DNA of 64,000 nucleotides, taken from contig OX442419.1 in assembly GCA_949361645.1 (NCBI GenBank), positions 4,846,173 to 4,910,172 on the forward strand, read 5' to 3'. A program made the translations under genes and the position numbers. This document shows, in pieces, positions 37,350-48,689 of the stretch (positions are counted from its first letter, which is position 1; each line of letters starts with the position of its first letter). The DNA comes from Spongilla lacustris (lineage: Eukaryota > Porifera > Demospongiae > Spongillida > Spongillidae). Below the pieces are notes generated by a model. It saw only the letters and a program-made list of their open reading frames with translations, had not been told where the DNA came from and searched no databases.

Positions 37350-37414
<65 letters not shown>
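37350..37414. repeat. (TG)n microsatellite
   Basis: About 32 uninterrupted TG dinucleotides inside the 5.9-kb element. Confidence 0.95.
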
Positions 37415-37418
<4 letters not shown>

Positions 37419-37758
37419 GCCATACAGGTGTTTGTGTCTTTTTTAGAAGGACCTAATGTATGTGTGTATATATATGTCATGCACTTGGGGAGGATGGAAC
37501 ATCATTGTCAAGACCCTAGCTCATAGACAAACGTTCAGAAGCTGACAACATTAGCGTAGTACATGTTGCTTTGATTATTTGACATCATGGATGTGTTTAA
37601 CTAGAGGCAAAGCTCACACACACTCACACACTCACATACAAACATAGTGCATAACAGAAATAAATAAGAACTTTGCACAATCATAATGTTCTTGCCAATA
37701 TCCTCTCAATACAACCACTACAAGTGCTATACAGCTAGGCACCAAAACATATTACCCA

Positions 37759-37975
37759 GGCAGTAAAGAGGCTGGGGTCTAACTGGCAGTAAAGAGGCTG
37801 GGGTCTAACTGGCAGTAAAGAGGCTGGGGTCTAACTGGCAGTAAAGAGGCTGGGGTCTAACTGGCAGTAAAGAGGCTGGGGTCTAACTGGCAGTAAAGAG
37901 GCTGGGGTCTAACTGGCAGTAAAGAGGCTGGGGTCTAACTGGCAGTAAAGAGGCTGGGGTCTAACTGGCAGTAAA
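37759..37975. repeat. 26-bp tandem repeat, about 8.3 copies
   Basis: Unit GGCAGTAAAGAGGCTGGGGT plus CTAACT, eight copies with no differences that I can see, then a partial copy. The lack of divergence implies very recent expansion. Confidence 0.95.
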
Positions 37976-38959
37976 AAAAACACACACAGTGAATTATAAA
38001 TACTCCAGAGTCAAGCAATGACACTTCTGTCAGTGCAAACATTGGCAAGGATGCCCCAGTTATCAAGACATTGGCTGGGGTAGCCTCATATGGGGTGTGC
38101 AAAAGCAGCCATACCCTCCAACTGTGCACAGCAACATAAGTATATGTTGTTCTGTGAGTGCATTACTCCTTTGCAACCCTAATGTATGTCAGAACTTCAA
38201 GTGTGTGCGTGTACACATGTATGTGTCTTAGTGTGTGTATGTGTGTTTAAGTGTGTGTTAGGGTACTGTTTAGGGAGCTAAACAGAGTTTAATGGAGCTC
38301 TGGTAACTCTCTATCAGCATTTGTGGGCAGAGGCAATGCGGTTACATAGGCTCATGGTCTTAGGTGGATGGGAGCCTCATCCTCCCTATTGTTACCATTT
38401 GTGCACCATGGCCAGCTTATGAGACTATATGCACACATGGGCAGCCTCACAGCAGTCCACTGGTGCTTCAGGAGAGCTTGTCTGTTTGCATCACCCACCC
38501 TCCACCCCTGCATCACCTTTGTATCCTTTCTGTGTATTTCTTACTTACTGCCATCATGCCCATTCATATTAAATACAGCCAGGGCGGGTTCCTACCGGGC
38601 TTGACCTTCTAACTCAGGGACCCAAGCCTGGGCCAGCGTCCTGGCTTGCATGGTACGCAGGTCACCCAGATGGTGCCAGTGCCACCATCTGGTGCTTGTC
38701 TCCCCAAGTCTCCCCCCACATGACGCATGGCTTGGCCACAGCGACTCCCAACTGGTGATCTGCATCACTCACGGGAGCTCACCACGGCCAACAGGTCGAG
38801 GTTGGCAGGGTCACAGCTCAGAGGGGTTCTCGCTTTGGCCCCCTATTCTCGCCAATCAGTCAAATGAGTTGTGTTGGACAGAAGCATTTGTAGCTGAGGA
38901 GCTAGGGGCTGGGTGCATACACCTACTTAGCCTGGGGAAGTTACTAGGCTTGGTAATTA

Positions 38960-39240
38960 ATGTGTTAGTGTGTGTGTTAGTGTGTGTATGTGTGTACACA
39001 TGTGCGTAAGTGTGTACACGTGTGCATGTGTGTACACATGTGTATGTGTGTACACGTGTGTATGTGTGTACACGTGTGTATGTGTGTACACATGTGTGTA
39101 TGTGTGTACACATGTGTGTATGTGTGTACACGTGTATGTGTGTTAGTGTGTGTATGTGTGTACACATGTGTATGTGTTAGTGTGTGTATGTGTGATGCTT
39201 GTGTGTGTATGTGTGTACACATTGTGTGTTAGTGTCCAAC
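38960..39240. repeat. TG-rich imperfect microsatellite/minisatellite
   Basis: Alternating GTGTGTACACATGTG and GTGTATGTGTG words without a strict period. Confidence 0.85.
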
Positions 39241-39553
39241 ATGTGCGTGCCTGTGTGTGTGTGCGTATGATGAGTGTGATGTGGTTTAGTAGGTGATGGA
39301 GTTGGTGTTAGGGTGAGTAGGAATGTTAAATACTAAACCATCTGGTCATGTGTCAAGCAGAGATCCTGCATGCTTGATATAGAACCAGTGTGAGTCTAGA
39401 ATATGCACACCTTGATCTGAGACCCTGACAAGGTCATTATGGAAGGGCCCAAAAACATGTATATGTTGTGTACACATGTATACATATACAAATGAATACA
39501 TACATGCATATACAACTCATGAACCAAATGCACACATACATGTTCACACTGAC

Positions 39554-39690
<137 letters not shown>

Positions 39691-40394
39691 CACGCAGCAT
39701 GTAGCCTGACCCTTGGCGTCTACTACTTACGATCAGATCAGAAAAGCTAGGTTAGTACTAGTATGCATATTAGACAACCACTAAGTATTTATACTGTATA
39801 GCAAAACTGCATTGGCTTACCTTGCAGTGGTGAGTCCATCCCACGCGACGTCTACACAACTTGCGGCTTTTTGGCTGCACACAGGAACTGTATAGATGAT
39901 TCAGGTTCAAATGTGCGCAATTCATCGCTAGAGCTCTATTTTTTCTAGCACGTGTGAACGTACATTTTTATAGCCATACCTCCGACCAACCAGATACGCT
40001 ATCCCTCTGCGATTTCTTTGTTTGGAACGTCGGAACGCGTAGGCATCTTTTAGAATTAGTAGCCTACTGCTATTTTTAATAATAGCTACATGTATATATA
40101 TATATTAAATTTGTGTGCAACGAATTACGCCCTCGGATCGGTAGAATGTAATTAGCATTAGTTATACACAGTTATACAAAATGTGTATAACAACTGTGGT
40201 TTTTTGATTAGCACACACTGCTATTATACACAGTTATACACAATTATACGCAATGTGTATAACAAGTACTGTATAATTACTTGTATAACAATGTTATACA
40301 GGCGAGTATAACAACCCTTTTTACACAGTGACGGGTGTTCTGCATTCTGATTGTACGCTTTTTTTTGCAGATGCCCAGAACGACTTTTGTTAGG

Positions 40395-40472
40395 CTGTTT
40401 ACCAGACCCTATGTCGTTGCATTATACTGTAAGCGATAATGCTTACGTACGTTTGGGTCTGGGTACGAAACT
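40395..40472 (-). repeat. Inverted-repeat block flanking the 5.9-kb element (right)
   Basis: Reverse complement carries TTAGTTTCGTACCCAGACCC, matching 34017 onward, and an inner TAGGGTCTGGTAAAC matching the block's inner side at 34079-34097. Confidence 0.65.
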
Positions 40473-40794
40473 AAGGTTAATATAATCGTCGCGTACATCC
40501 GGCAGATGGCACTCCAAATCGAATGGGAAAAGGGCCAAGTCCTTCTTTGAAGGTTTTTGTCGATCACAGCTCGTTGCGCTATCTTGGTACATGTAATGTA
40601 GCCTATATAACTGTTTTGTAATAGTATTTACCGCGCGCGCCGGTTATCGGCATGCTATTGATCTAACCGCTGGAATGTGAGGCTGAGGAATGTAAGGCTA
40701 ACTTCTATTCGGTACGTAACTCACGCTTATATAAAACACTTTTAATTTCGTGTAGGATCTCTGGTTTTTGTAGGTTTTACGGATCAAAAAAGCG

Positions 40795-40834
40795 TTGGCT
40801 AGCTCCTGGGGCTATGTATACGCTCCAGACCCCA

Positions 40835-40869
<35 letters not shown>

Positions 40870-40959
40870 GCTTGCAGCGCTCCCCCATACCCTAGCTGGG
40901 CGGGAGATAGGCGCCCTGCTCTCTGTATCATTTGTTATATGTTGTGTGACATGTGCCTG

Positions 40960-40991
<32 letters not shown>

Positions 40992-40995
40992 AATA
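40795..40995. repeat. hAT-MITE remnant with poly-G and (TG)n
   Basis: A poly-G tract (about 40838-40868) is followed by GCAGCGCTCCCCCATACCC, the kind of sequence found inside the MITE at 22480-23448, then a (TG)n tract at 40958-40990. No TIR pair or TSD found, so a fragment. Confidence 0.55.
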
Positions 40996-41171
40996 AACCA
41001 TATATATAAGATATCAAATTTCAATTTTTTTTCCACAGATCATTTTGTACAGGAACTTCTCCATACGTACAAAACCAAACCAAATCGAACAAAGATGAAA
41101 TTGCATCATTGATAGTTGCAGGCAACAGGATGAATCCCTTCAGTCATATAATGTGTAATGTAGTGTACTGC

Positions 41172-41330
41172 ATGTGCCCAGCCATTGTACAGTACGCATG
41201 CCTTCTCTGTGCCCAGCCATTGTACAGTACGCATGCTTTCTCTGTGCCCAGCCATTGTACAGTTAGCATGCCATCTCTGTGCCCAGCCACTGTACAGTAT
41301 GCATGCCTTCTCTGTGCCCAGCCATTAAAT
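41172..41330. repeat. 35-bp tandem repeat, about 4.5 copies
   Basis: Unit CCATTGTACAGTACGCATGC followed by CTTCTCTGTGCCCAG, with substitutions such as GTTAGCATGCCATC in one copy. Confidence 0.9.
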
Positions 41331-41530
41331 CACATATATGTAACAATGAGTAAACAAGCACATACATGTATACACATGTAATACATGAACGTTGTGGGTG
41401 CAAGGGTCAAGCATTTTAGTACAAGATGATGGTGCAGGGACTGATACAGAAAACAAAAGATAGAGGCAGCAAAAACAATTAGCAGCTACATGAACTTGAC
41501 AATAGCAATTTTGCAACCACCCCATGATTA

Positions 41531-42794
41531 GGGGTGTACTATAATGCGATGATTTTGGAATTATGCGTCACCCACTTAACCATGTGTGTATGGGTCCAAA
41601 TGATGCATTTTGGCTGTAGAACGTATATACCTATCTTTGAATTTACCCTCTCCTATTTGCAAAATTCAATTAATTCCGATTCCGCAATCTTATCCTGCCG
41701 CCGATGCACCTATAAACGTATCCCAGCGCTAGCGGTGGAACAAAACAATTGCGCCGTGCTGTTTTATACCGGCCGCTATTATCTATAGCTCTGAATACGG
41801 CATTTCTTTGCCTATATACGAGTGCCAGCATCAAGAACAGAGGCTATATTGTTCAATTCCGTCACTACTGCCGAAACCGTCCGGTCCTGCGCCGGCATCA
41901 ATATTAAACAATCGAAACCTCTACTGGCCGAAGTTGTGCAACTACAGGAACATGTATCGAGTAACCAGTTCCATTCACAGGGCATAAACATGTCGCAAGA
42001 GGTTGCTGGGGGGAGTGGTCTAAGAAGGAGCAGGAGGCTGCTTGAAGAAATCGTACTTGATGATGAAAACATCAACAGGGACGATCCTTTACCTCCGTGT
42101 GCACATTTCTAGCATTCGACAAATAGGGGTGTACTATAAAGCAATGATTTTGGAATTATACATTCTTCATGCAGTCGGGCGTGTGTGCATGGCAATATGC
42201 CAATCTGAGGGGGCTGGAAATGTGCACACGGAGGAAAGGATCTTCGCAGTTGACGTTTTCATCATCAACTACGCGATCTCTCCAAGCAAGCTCCTGCTCC
42301 TTCTTAGACCACGCCCCTGCAACCTCTTGCGACATGTTTATGCCCTGTGAATGGAACTGGTTACTCGATACATGTTCCTGTAGTTGCATAGGTACGGCCA
42401 GTAGAGGTTTCGATTGTTTAATATTGATGCCGGCGCAGGACCGGACGGTTTCGGCAGTAGTGACGGAATCGAACAATATAGCCTCTGTTCTTGATGCTGG
42501 CATTCGTATATAGGAAAAAAAATGCCGTATTCAGAGCTAGATAATAGCGGCCGGTATAAAACAGCACGGCGCAATTGTTTTGTTCCACCGCTAGCGCTGG
42601 GATACGTTTATATAGGTGCATCGGCGGCAGGATAAGATTGCGGAATCGAAATTAATTGAATTTTGCAAATAGGAGGGGGTAAATTCAAAGATAGGTATAT
42701 ACGTTCTACAGCCAAAATGCATCGTTTGGACCCATGCACATATGGTTAAGTGGGTGACGCATAATTCCAAAATCATCGCATTATAGTACACCCC
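41531..42794. mobile_element. Foldback DNA element (1.26 kb, about 0.6-kb arms)
   Basis: Starts GGGGTGTACTATAATGCGAT at 41531 and ends with its exact inverted copy at 42794; flanked by ta on both sides (41529-41530, 42795-42796), consistent with a TA TSD. The arms pair over roughly 0.6 kb. Each arm carries a homologous frame, 41822-42112 plus and 42156-42503 minus, both beginning MPASRTEAILF and sharing SSNQFHSQGINMSQEVAG; the family is unknown to me. In the middle (about 42123-42160) a third copy of the terminal sequence appears in left-end orientation. The structure suggests two elements joined tail to tail, or an internally rearranged element. Confidence 0.8.
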
Positions 42795-42927
42795 TACCAT
42801 GATGGGTTTGGCCTTAGGAAGAACTAAGAATGTGGTACACGTATCAAGTTTTTGAGGGGTGACTCCTTCATTGTAAGGGCATCCTGTTCAGTTCATCCTG
42901 ACAGAGAGTATATTTCAGTTTGTGTGG

Positions 42928-43040
42928 AAGGGGGGGGGGGGGGGGGGGGGGGGGGCACAATTGACCTATACCCACATCCTGCTCCAGCTTGGGTATAGGG
43001 GAGTGGCTGTAAGCTCCTCAATAGGGGTCTAGGGAAGAGA
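42928..43040. repeat. hAT-MITE remnant with poly-G
   Basis: A poly-G run (42929-42955) followed by GGGAGTGGCTGTAAGCTCCT and GGGGTCTAGGG, resembling the internal GGGAGCGCTGTAAGCTCCCC block of the 22480 MITE. Fragment without ends. Confidence 0.5.
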
Positions 43041-43084
43041 ACAAGTCAAAGAGTGTACGCATGGAAAGCTTTTCCATTATATAT

Positions 43085-44686
43085 GTTACGCGCAAAGCGT
43101 GGATTTGCGCAAACTCGGAATTGTCCTGCGCAAACCTAGGATCCATGGTTTGTTTGCGCAATCTCGAGATTGCCCTTATATATTTTTAACCCAATCAACT
43201 CGCGTAACTCGTAATGTTCAACTATAAACGAAGGCACAAAAGTTGTATCGACTACGCCAGAGCCTGGCAGAGCCGTTAAGCGTACACACAGATATGTTGA
43301 GATAACCTGTCGGTCTGTCCAGTTTGGGTCTCCAACCTATTAGGGCTTATCAATACGGTAAGTTAATTGTGTGGTAGGCATTTATTTATTAAAAGCGGAT
43401 CGATTGATACCCTCATATAAGAACACTTTCCTGTAATGGTCGGAGTTGTAAAAGGCCCATGCAGTGGCTTCGCTTGAATCCAGCTTATGGGCGCCCGCTA
43501 ATCACGATAGTGAGTGAAAGTCGTATCTGTACTGTCAATATGTAACGCACTTATGGGCGCCAATACGAAGTTAAAGTATGTAAACTGAAGTACAGCCGTA
43601 TTTGTCAAAAGGAAATCAGGGAGCTAGTTTGTTGAGTAGTTGCGCTTATAAATTGGACTAGTACCAACCGTTTTAAGTTTTGGGTGAAGTATTAGAAACA
43701 TGTGACATGTATTTTTTGTCATCATTTAAAAAAAATCTGTGCAGGATTCTAATAACAGCCGTGTTAATAAATTGGTGTATGTGGAAGATTTTTTATGACA
43801 GTATCAACAACGAGGTCATGTATTACACATATATGTTAAAAATAAAAAAACTCATGATCAGAGAAAATTGTTAATTTCATAGTTATACATGTATGTGTGT
43901 ATGTTTTTTCAATATAGATTCAGCATTCTTTGAATGTCTTCCATGGTCTACGGGTGTGGATAATTAGTTTGTGAGCCTGCAAGTGTCCCCTTTAATTCCA
44001 GTTCTCAAAACACTACAGCAAAATCTAGTCAGTGCCACTAAAATCCATCATATAACATCAGGATTTAAAGTACTAACCTATATTGTAGCCTCAAGTGTGT
44101 GTTCAAGTTGTGATTTATCTACAAGGTTAATCACTGATGATTGGACCACAAAGAGGTGGCCTAGTTGGAACCTTGCACCAAATCAGTTAATTGCTTACAT
44201 ATGTATATCCTATTTTATCCATGCAAAATATTACAATGGGAGCACTTTTAGTAAAGAACTGGCCTGGGGACTCGACCATTCTTGATGACAGAACAGCATT
44301 GTCAAAGTCAAGGACTTGAGCAAAGAGAAATGATAGTTACTCAATGGAAATTAGTCTTGGGCTAATTGGCATGAAATTAAAATTTATACATGCAATGCCA
44401 CTGAACACCATAGGCCTTTTATTTGCACTGCAAACGCATGTTATTTTGATATAAAGTAATGTGGATGTACTCATTATTCGTTACCCATCGCTAATATATA
44501 TTACAGATACATGTATGTCTGATCCATGCTTTGCGCAGGGCAATCCCAGGATTGTCCTGATCCATGCATTGCGCACGAGCAATCCCAGGATTGCGCGGCC
44601 AATCCATGGTTTGTACCACAAACCATGGATCCAGGGTTTGCGCAGGACAATCCCGGGATTGCGCAAATCCACGCTTTGCGCGTAAC
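43085..44686. mobile_element. TIR element with GCGCAA-rich ends (1.6 kb)
   Basis: TIR GTTACGCGCAAAGCGTGGAT plus TTGCGCAA at the left, and the exact inverted copy ending GTAAC at 44686. Flanks are atat on both sides, a possible 4-bp TSD, though this could be part of a longer palindrome. Subterminal zones repeat TTTGCGCA, CCATGG and CAATCCCGGGATTG-type palindromes (43085-43180 and 44515-44686). Interior frames at 43680-43874 and 43971-44285 have no recognised domain. Superfamily not determined; non-autonomous as far as I can see. Confidence 0.75.
43461..43514 (+). repeat. Dispersed repeat, copy 2 (GCTTCGCTTGAATCCAGC)
   Basis: Matches the reverse complement of 21764-21820; lies inside the 43085-44686 element. 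Confidence 0.6.
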
Positions 44687-45417
44687 ATATACATGTATCA
44701 TGGCTAGTGCTTATCGTACCACAAGATAAAGCCACATAGAGGTTTAGCTCCTACCATGGATGTGAGATAACTACAGGCATTGCCACTTAGACATCACACA
44801 CACCATCCCTAACAATTGTGTATGTACATAAAATCCAACCTTCATGTAAGCTTACATGCATGTACAGTGGAAATCGTGATACTTGTCGTTAGGTGTGTTT
44901 TAATGTTGACTTGATTTTTTAACATTAACTGTATGCAGTATTGAAAATCTGACAACACGGTGTTGTTGACCAAACATTTGTAAACAAGTAACGGAAAAAA
45001 GTGTCACGTGACTAACACGTCTGTTTGTTTTTGTTTTTTAAGTGTCCAGTCCAAAAAACGGATTTGTAGTATATTTCTCAGCTCTGAGGCAGCACATCAA
45101 CACAAAATTTGGTATATAAGAGAAAAAAAATCTGCCCAACGTTTGGCCGAGTCATATATCAAACCCTGTGTGTTTTCATGGGAGACACGTTTGTTTAGGT
45201 CGAAAAGCGTTTAGCATGCTGCTTTGCACAGTGGGCGTTATATGCGATAGTACATCGATTTGTATACCGAGGGATGGCTATTGCACCATAGACACCTATG
45301 GTCAGTTAATTTTACCGTCAAAATTCTGCTTGCAAACGTTGAAGCTTAGAAAACACGCCATTTTCGAGTGAACTCATTACAATTATGACGTTATTGGCAA
45401 TTAATTAAAGGTTTTGA

Positions 45418-46012
45418 TATGGCTGAAGATAGGAACGGCGAGTACGAGAACCAAGCATCAACCAGCGTACAAAAGCGGCGAGCTAGTAAAGAGGTAAATC
45501 ATGCTTGGGCATGCATCGTTGAAGCGAAGGAAGGCTCCGAGGGGTAATCCCGTATCGCAGAGAGTGCAACCAAAGAATTGGAGTTCCTCGCTGTACACAT
45601 GCCAAATGTGTCCAATAGTTCTGGAACATACCAAAAACATCTGACTCACATTTGTTTGGGCATCAGAGGTAGACATTCCGTTGGACACCTCTATGTAGTA
45701 CATTCATAATGCAAACGCTCTTGCATCACTATCGGACACATTTGGCATGTGCACAGCGAGGGACTCCAATTCCTTGGCTGCACTCTCTGCGATAGTAGCA
45801 TACGTCCTTCTGCTCTTTGAGGAACTTGCTTCGCTGACCGACCATCGCTTCGAAGCGGCAGCTTCGGGATTACCCCTCGGAGCCTTTCTTCGCTTCAAAG
45901 GTGCCCACACATGATTTGCCTCTTTACTTGCTCGCCGCTTTTTTTCGCTGGTTAATGTTTGGTTCTTAGAAGAACCGTTTTCGCAATTGAAACCGTTCCC
46001 GTCTGCAGCCAC
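45418..46012. pseudogene. Inverted pair of transposase N-terminal fragments (element A)
   Basis: Minus strand from 46012 reads MAADGNGFNC, then KKRRASKEANHVWAPLKRRK and APRGNPEAA, through AAKELESLAVHMPNVSDSDA, continuing across 45704 into YIEVSNGMSTSDAQTNV. On the plus strand from 45418 a second copy starts MAEDRNGEYENQAST and soon loses its frame. They align with the N terminus of the element B transposase (KKKAPRGNPTA, ASKELKALAAHMPEIPDADA, LELSDGVSPKDAQIKVG). The head-to-head copies meet near 45710, making a palindrome of about 300 bp per arm. Confidence 0.7.
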
Positions 46013-46360
46013 AGGTGTTTCAGAGTGGACATTTACGGATATTTATATGTCCAATCGCACATTTACGTAAAAATGATTTTGGTAGCTCATTAACGGGCTA
46101 ACATTTTCAAGGCCTGTTTCCGCTACAACCCAGTTTCACTACGCCTCTCTATTGATAATTCCAAGCATAGTATTAGTCTAAGCACAAACCCAAATCAACT
46201 GCGCTTGCTCACATGTTTACAGCATTTCAACATACGGCGCAACGTTTCTAGCAATCACGTGCCCTATAATTCGTTACGAGTGCATCTTTTGGTGGGCTCT
46301 CGAACTTCCAGGTGAGTTGTGACGATAAAATACAAAATCTAGGGGCAATGTTAAACAATT

Positions 46361-46498
46361 CACTATGAAAAAGTTATTGTTATACACTACTGTATATAGA
46401 CGTTATTGCGTATACATGTGTATAACGTCTCAATACGCAGTGTTATACACCGCTAATTGATGTTATACACAGTGTATAACAACCCTTTTTACACAGTG
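46361..46498. mobile_element. 138-bp CACTG MITE
   Basis: Left end CACTATGAAAAAGTTATTGT and right end with inverted CACTGTGTAAAAAGGGTTGT; TSD att at 46358-46360 and 46499-46501. It matches the termini of the 5.9-kb element at 34445-40330 and its TATAC-rich subterminal zones, with nearly all the interior missing. The left end has drifted more than the right. Nested in element A. Confidence 0.85.
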
Positions 46499-46939
46499 AT
46501 TTAAGCTGGGTCATATCGCGAGACGCGATATCTAGGGCAGTCAACATCTTGGTTTTTATATATGCTTTGCGATGGAGTTCCATAACAGTTAGCTTACAAA
46601 ACAATGCAGGGTGTGCGGTGGGAGGTTGGTAGTGGCAAATAAGTCAAAAAGAAGCATAAACAACTCCATATTTTACAAAAAGGAGCATAAACTAGCTTTT
46701 GGTATGAATGATCATGTCGAGATCCACCCATAATCGTTCTGCAAATCGTGTAAGCTAAGGGGAGGGTGTTAAATGCTTTGAGGCAGAAAAAGCTAATACC
46801 ATTTAAAAGTTTGGTCATGCCCTGCAAGTGGAAAGCCCATACTATAGACAAGTGTGAAGTGAGTGAGGAGCAAATTATAAATGAATTAAATTGCATGATC
46901 ACATTTAGGTTTGCCAGCATTTTGAGGTGCTGCTGAAAG

Positions 46940-47365
46940 GTGGTACAAAGAAAAAAAAGTGACAAAACATACTGCCAAATGTCAAGTGAATCACTACAGT
47001 CATTATTTACACATATTGGGTACATTGCACCAGTTTCAATTTCAATCAGTGTCCAGCCAGCTGCTACACAATCAGTTTGTGCCATCAACTATCTAAAGTG
47101 TCCACTCTGCTTTTGTATTCTGCACAGACCAGTAGAGCTACCGTGCCAAAGTCTTGTCTGTGCAGAACGACATTGTCGGCAAACAACACATTCCTGTTGC
47201 CACGACAACTCACCTTTAACTGCTGCCAGCATAAATGCAGCTCCTGACGTCTTCTTGTCATTCCTAAGTGATGTATTGCTTCAATGCAACTCATATAAAA
47301 CAGACCTTCCAGCAGGAGCGTACCTCTCACATGTTTGCAACACCATCTCCTCCATGTGGTACTGA
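46940..47365 (+). pseudogene. Degenerate RING-like zinc-finger fragment
   Basis: The frame contains LKCPLCFCILHRPVELPCQS, LVCAERHCRQ and, further on, FLSFLSDVLLQC. The C-P-x-C ... P-V-E-L-P-C ... L-V-C-x-x-C spacing is like a RING or U-box-type zinc finger common in repeat-associated metazoan proteins, but a later Cys pair is incomplete. The frame ends at TGA soon after. It lies within element A and might be captured or passenger sequence. Low confidence. Confidence 0.35.
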
Positions 47366-48689
47366 GGTAAACGTATCATCTGTAATTCAAAATTCAAAGA
47401 ATGAAAGCCCAGAGCCCAAATGTTTTGCAGATTCCATCTGGGGGAGTGGGGGGGGATGGGGGGGGGAAGAGTAAGTAAATTTGTACAGCAATAATAATTA
47501 ACTCACCAGCATTCCAGCCAATAACTCTTGTAAGGATTACAAAAGGTCAAGGCCGAAGTTAAACATCAAAGCCGGTGAACTTTGAGTCATCACCTTCAAC
47601 AAGTGAGGCACATACTGAATGATGATTGGTGTATACAAAATGTGGCCCAGCAGTATCCTGTTCTCCTCAGCAGGTTGCAGACACATTTGAAGGGGCATTT
47701 GCTAGGCTTGGAGCATGCCACTCTATCCATGACCAATGTTTTGTAACTGACAGATGAGAAATGTGGAGAGAGAGTTAGAATATAGCAACATGATGTCATA
47801 GCTGTGGATGGGTATTAACTATGTGATTATTTTGCGTTATTGTTTCCTTTCTGAACTACTTTAGAACCAATTTCCCCATGGCCAATGAAAATATCTCACC
47901 CAAAATGCACCTATTAGAGGAGCACACAGTTGAGTGGGTGAGAAGATACAACTTATGATTTGGCATGCTTGGTGAACAAGGTGCTGAATCAATTCACCGG
48001 CGATTCAACGCACTGAACACCAACAACAGTTCAATTAGCATTTCAACGCACTGAACACAATCTACAGTACGGTGTATCGTCAAAGAGCGCTTGATAAGTA
48101 TTGCTCCTGACTCAATTCGTGCTCAGCCACCACCCACAAGGAGAGCAAAACGTACGCCGACCAAAACACGTTGCTACTTCATAGCATAGTGGATTTATAC
48201 CGGGCCGGTATTCACGTACATGTAGACCTACACTCCCTCCATACATGCGCGCCGCACACACTTGACAATGTTTGCACGTTACTTTTTGAAGCATACAAAT
48301 CGCGTCTCAGAAAATAAATACCATAAAAATAAAGCTCGATCTATGTATAATACCTTTGTAAAAGTCGTTTCTCAACTGGAAGTGCGCATGTTGGGGACTA
48401 ACTAGTTTTGAAAACTTACCTCTGCGTAAGTAGGCCGCTTTTGAACGACACTTCTCCAAAGCGTAACATTTCTTGATGCCCAAACACACCTTGTTCAGTA
48501 GAGCACAGTTTCATCTTCAACAATACCTCGTCTAAAAGGTCACCACGTGTTCCATTCAGTAACTGTACAGCGAATTCCAATGGGTACAAATCATTACAAC
48601 CGTTGCTAGGTGAGATAATTGCCATTTCAAAATTTCGGGGCGTAGGTCCGAATGTCCACCAATTCAATGGATTGAAACACCCGTGCAGT
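47366..48689. other. Unassigned interior of element A
   Basis: Includes a short G-rich tract at 47441-47467. Only short frames on both strands; no domain recognised. Confidence 0.45.

Noticed and set aside
43971..44285. Possible gene inside the GCGCAA-rich element
   Set aside because: A 104-codon frame with no recognisable domain, no splice context and no codon bias that I can judge.
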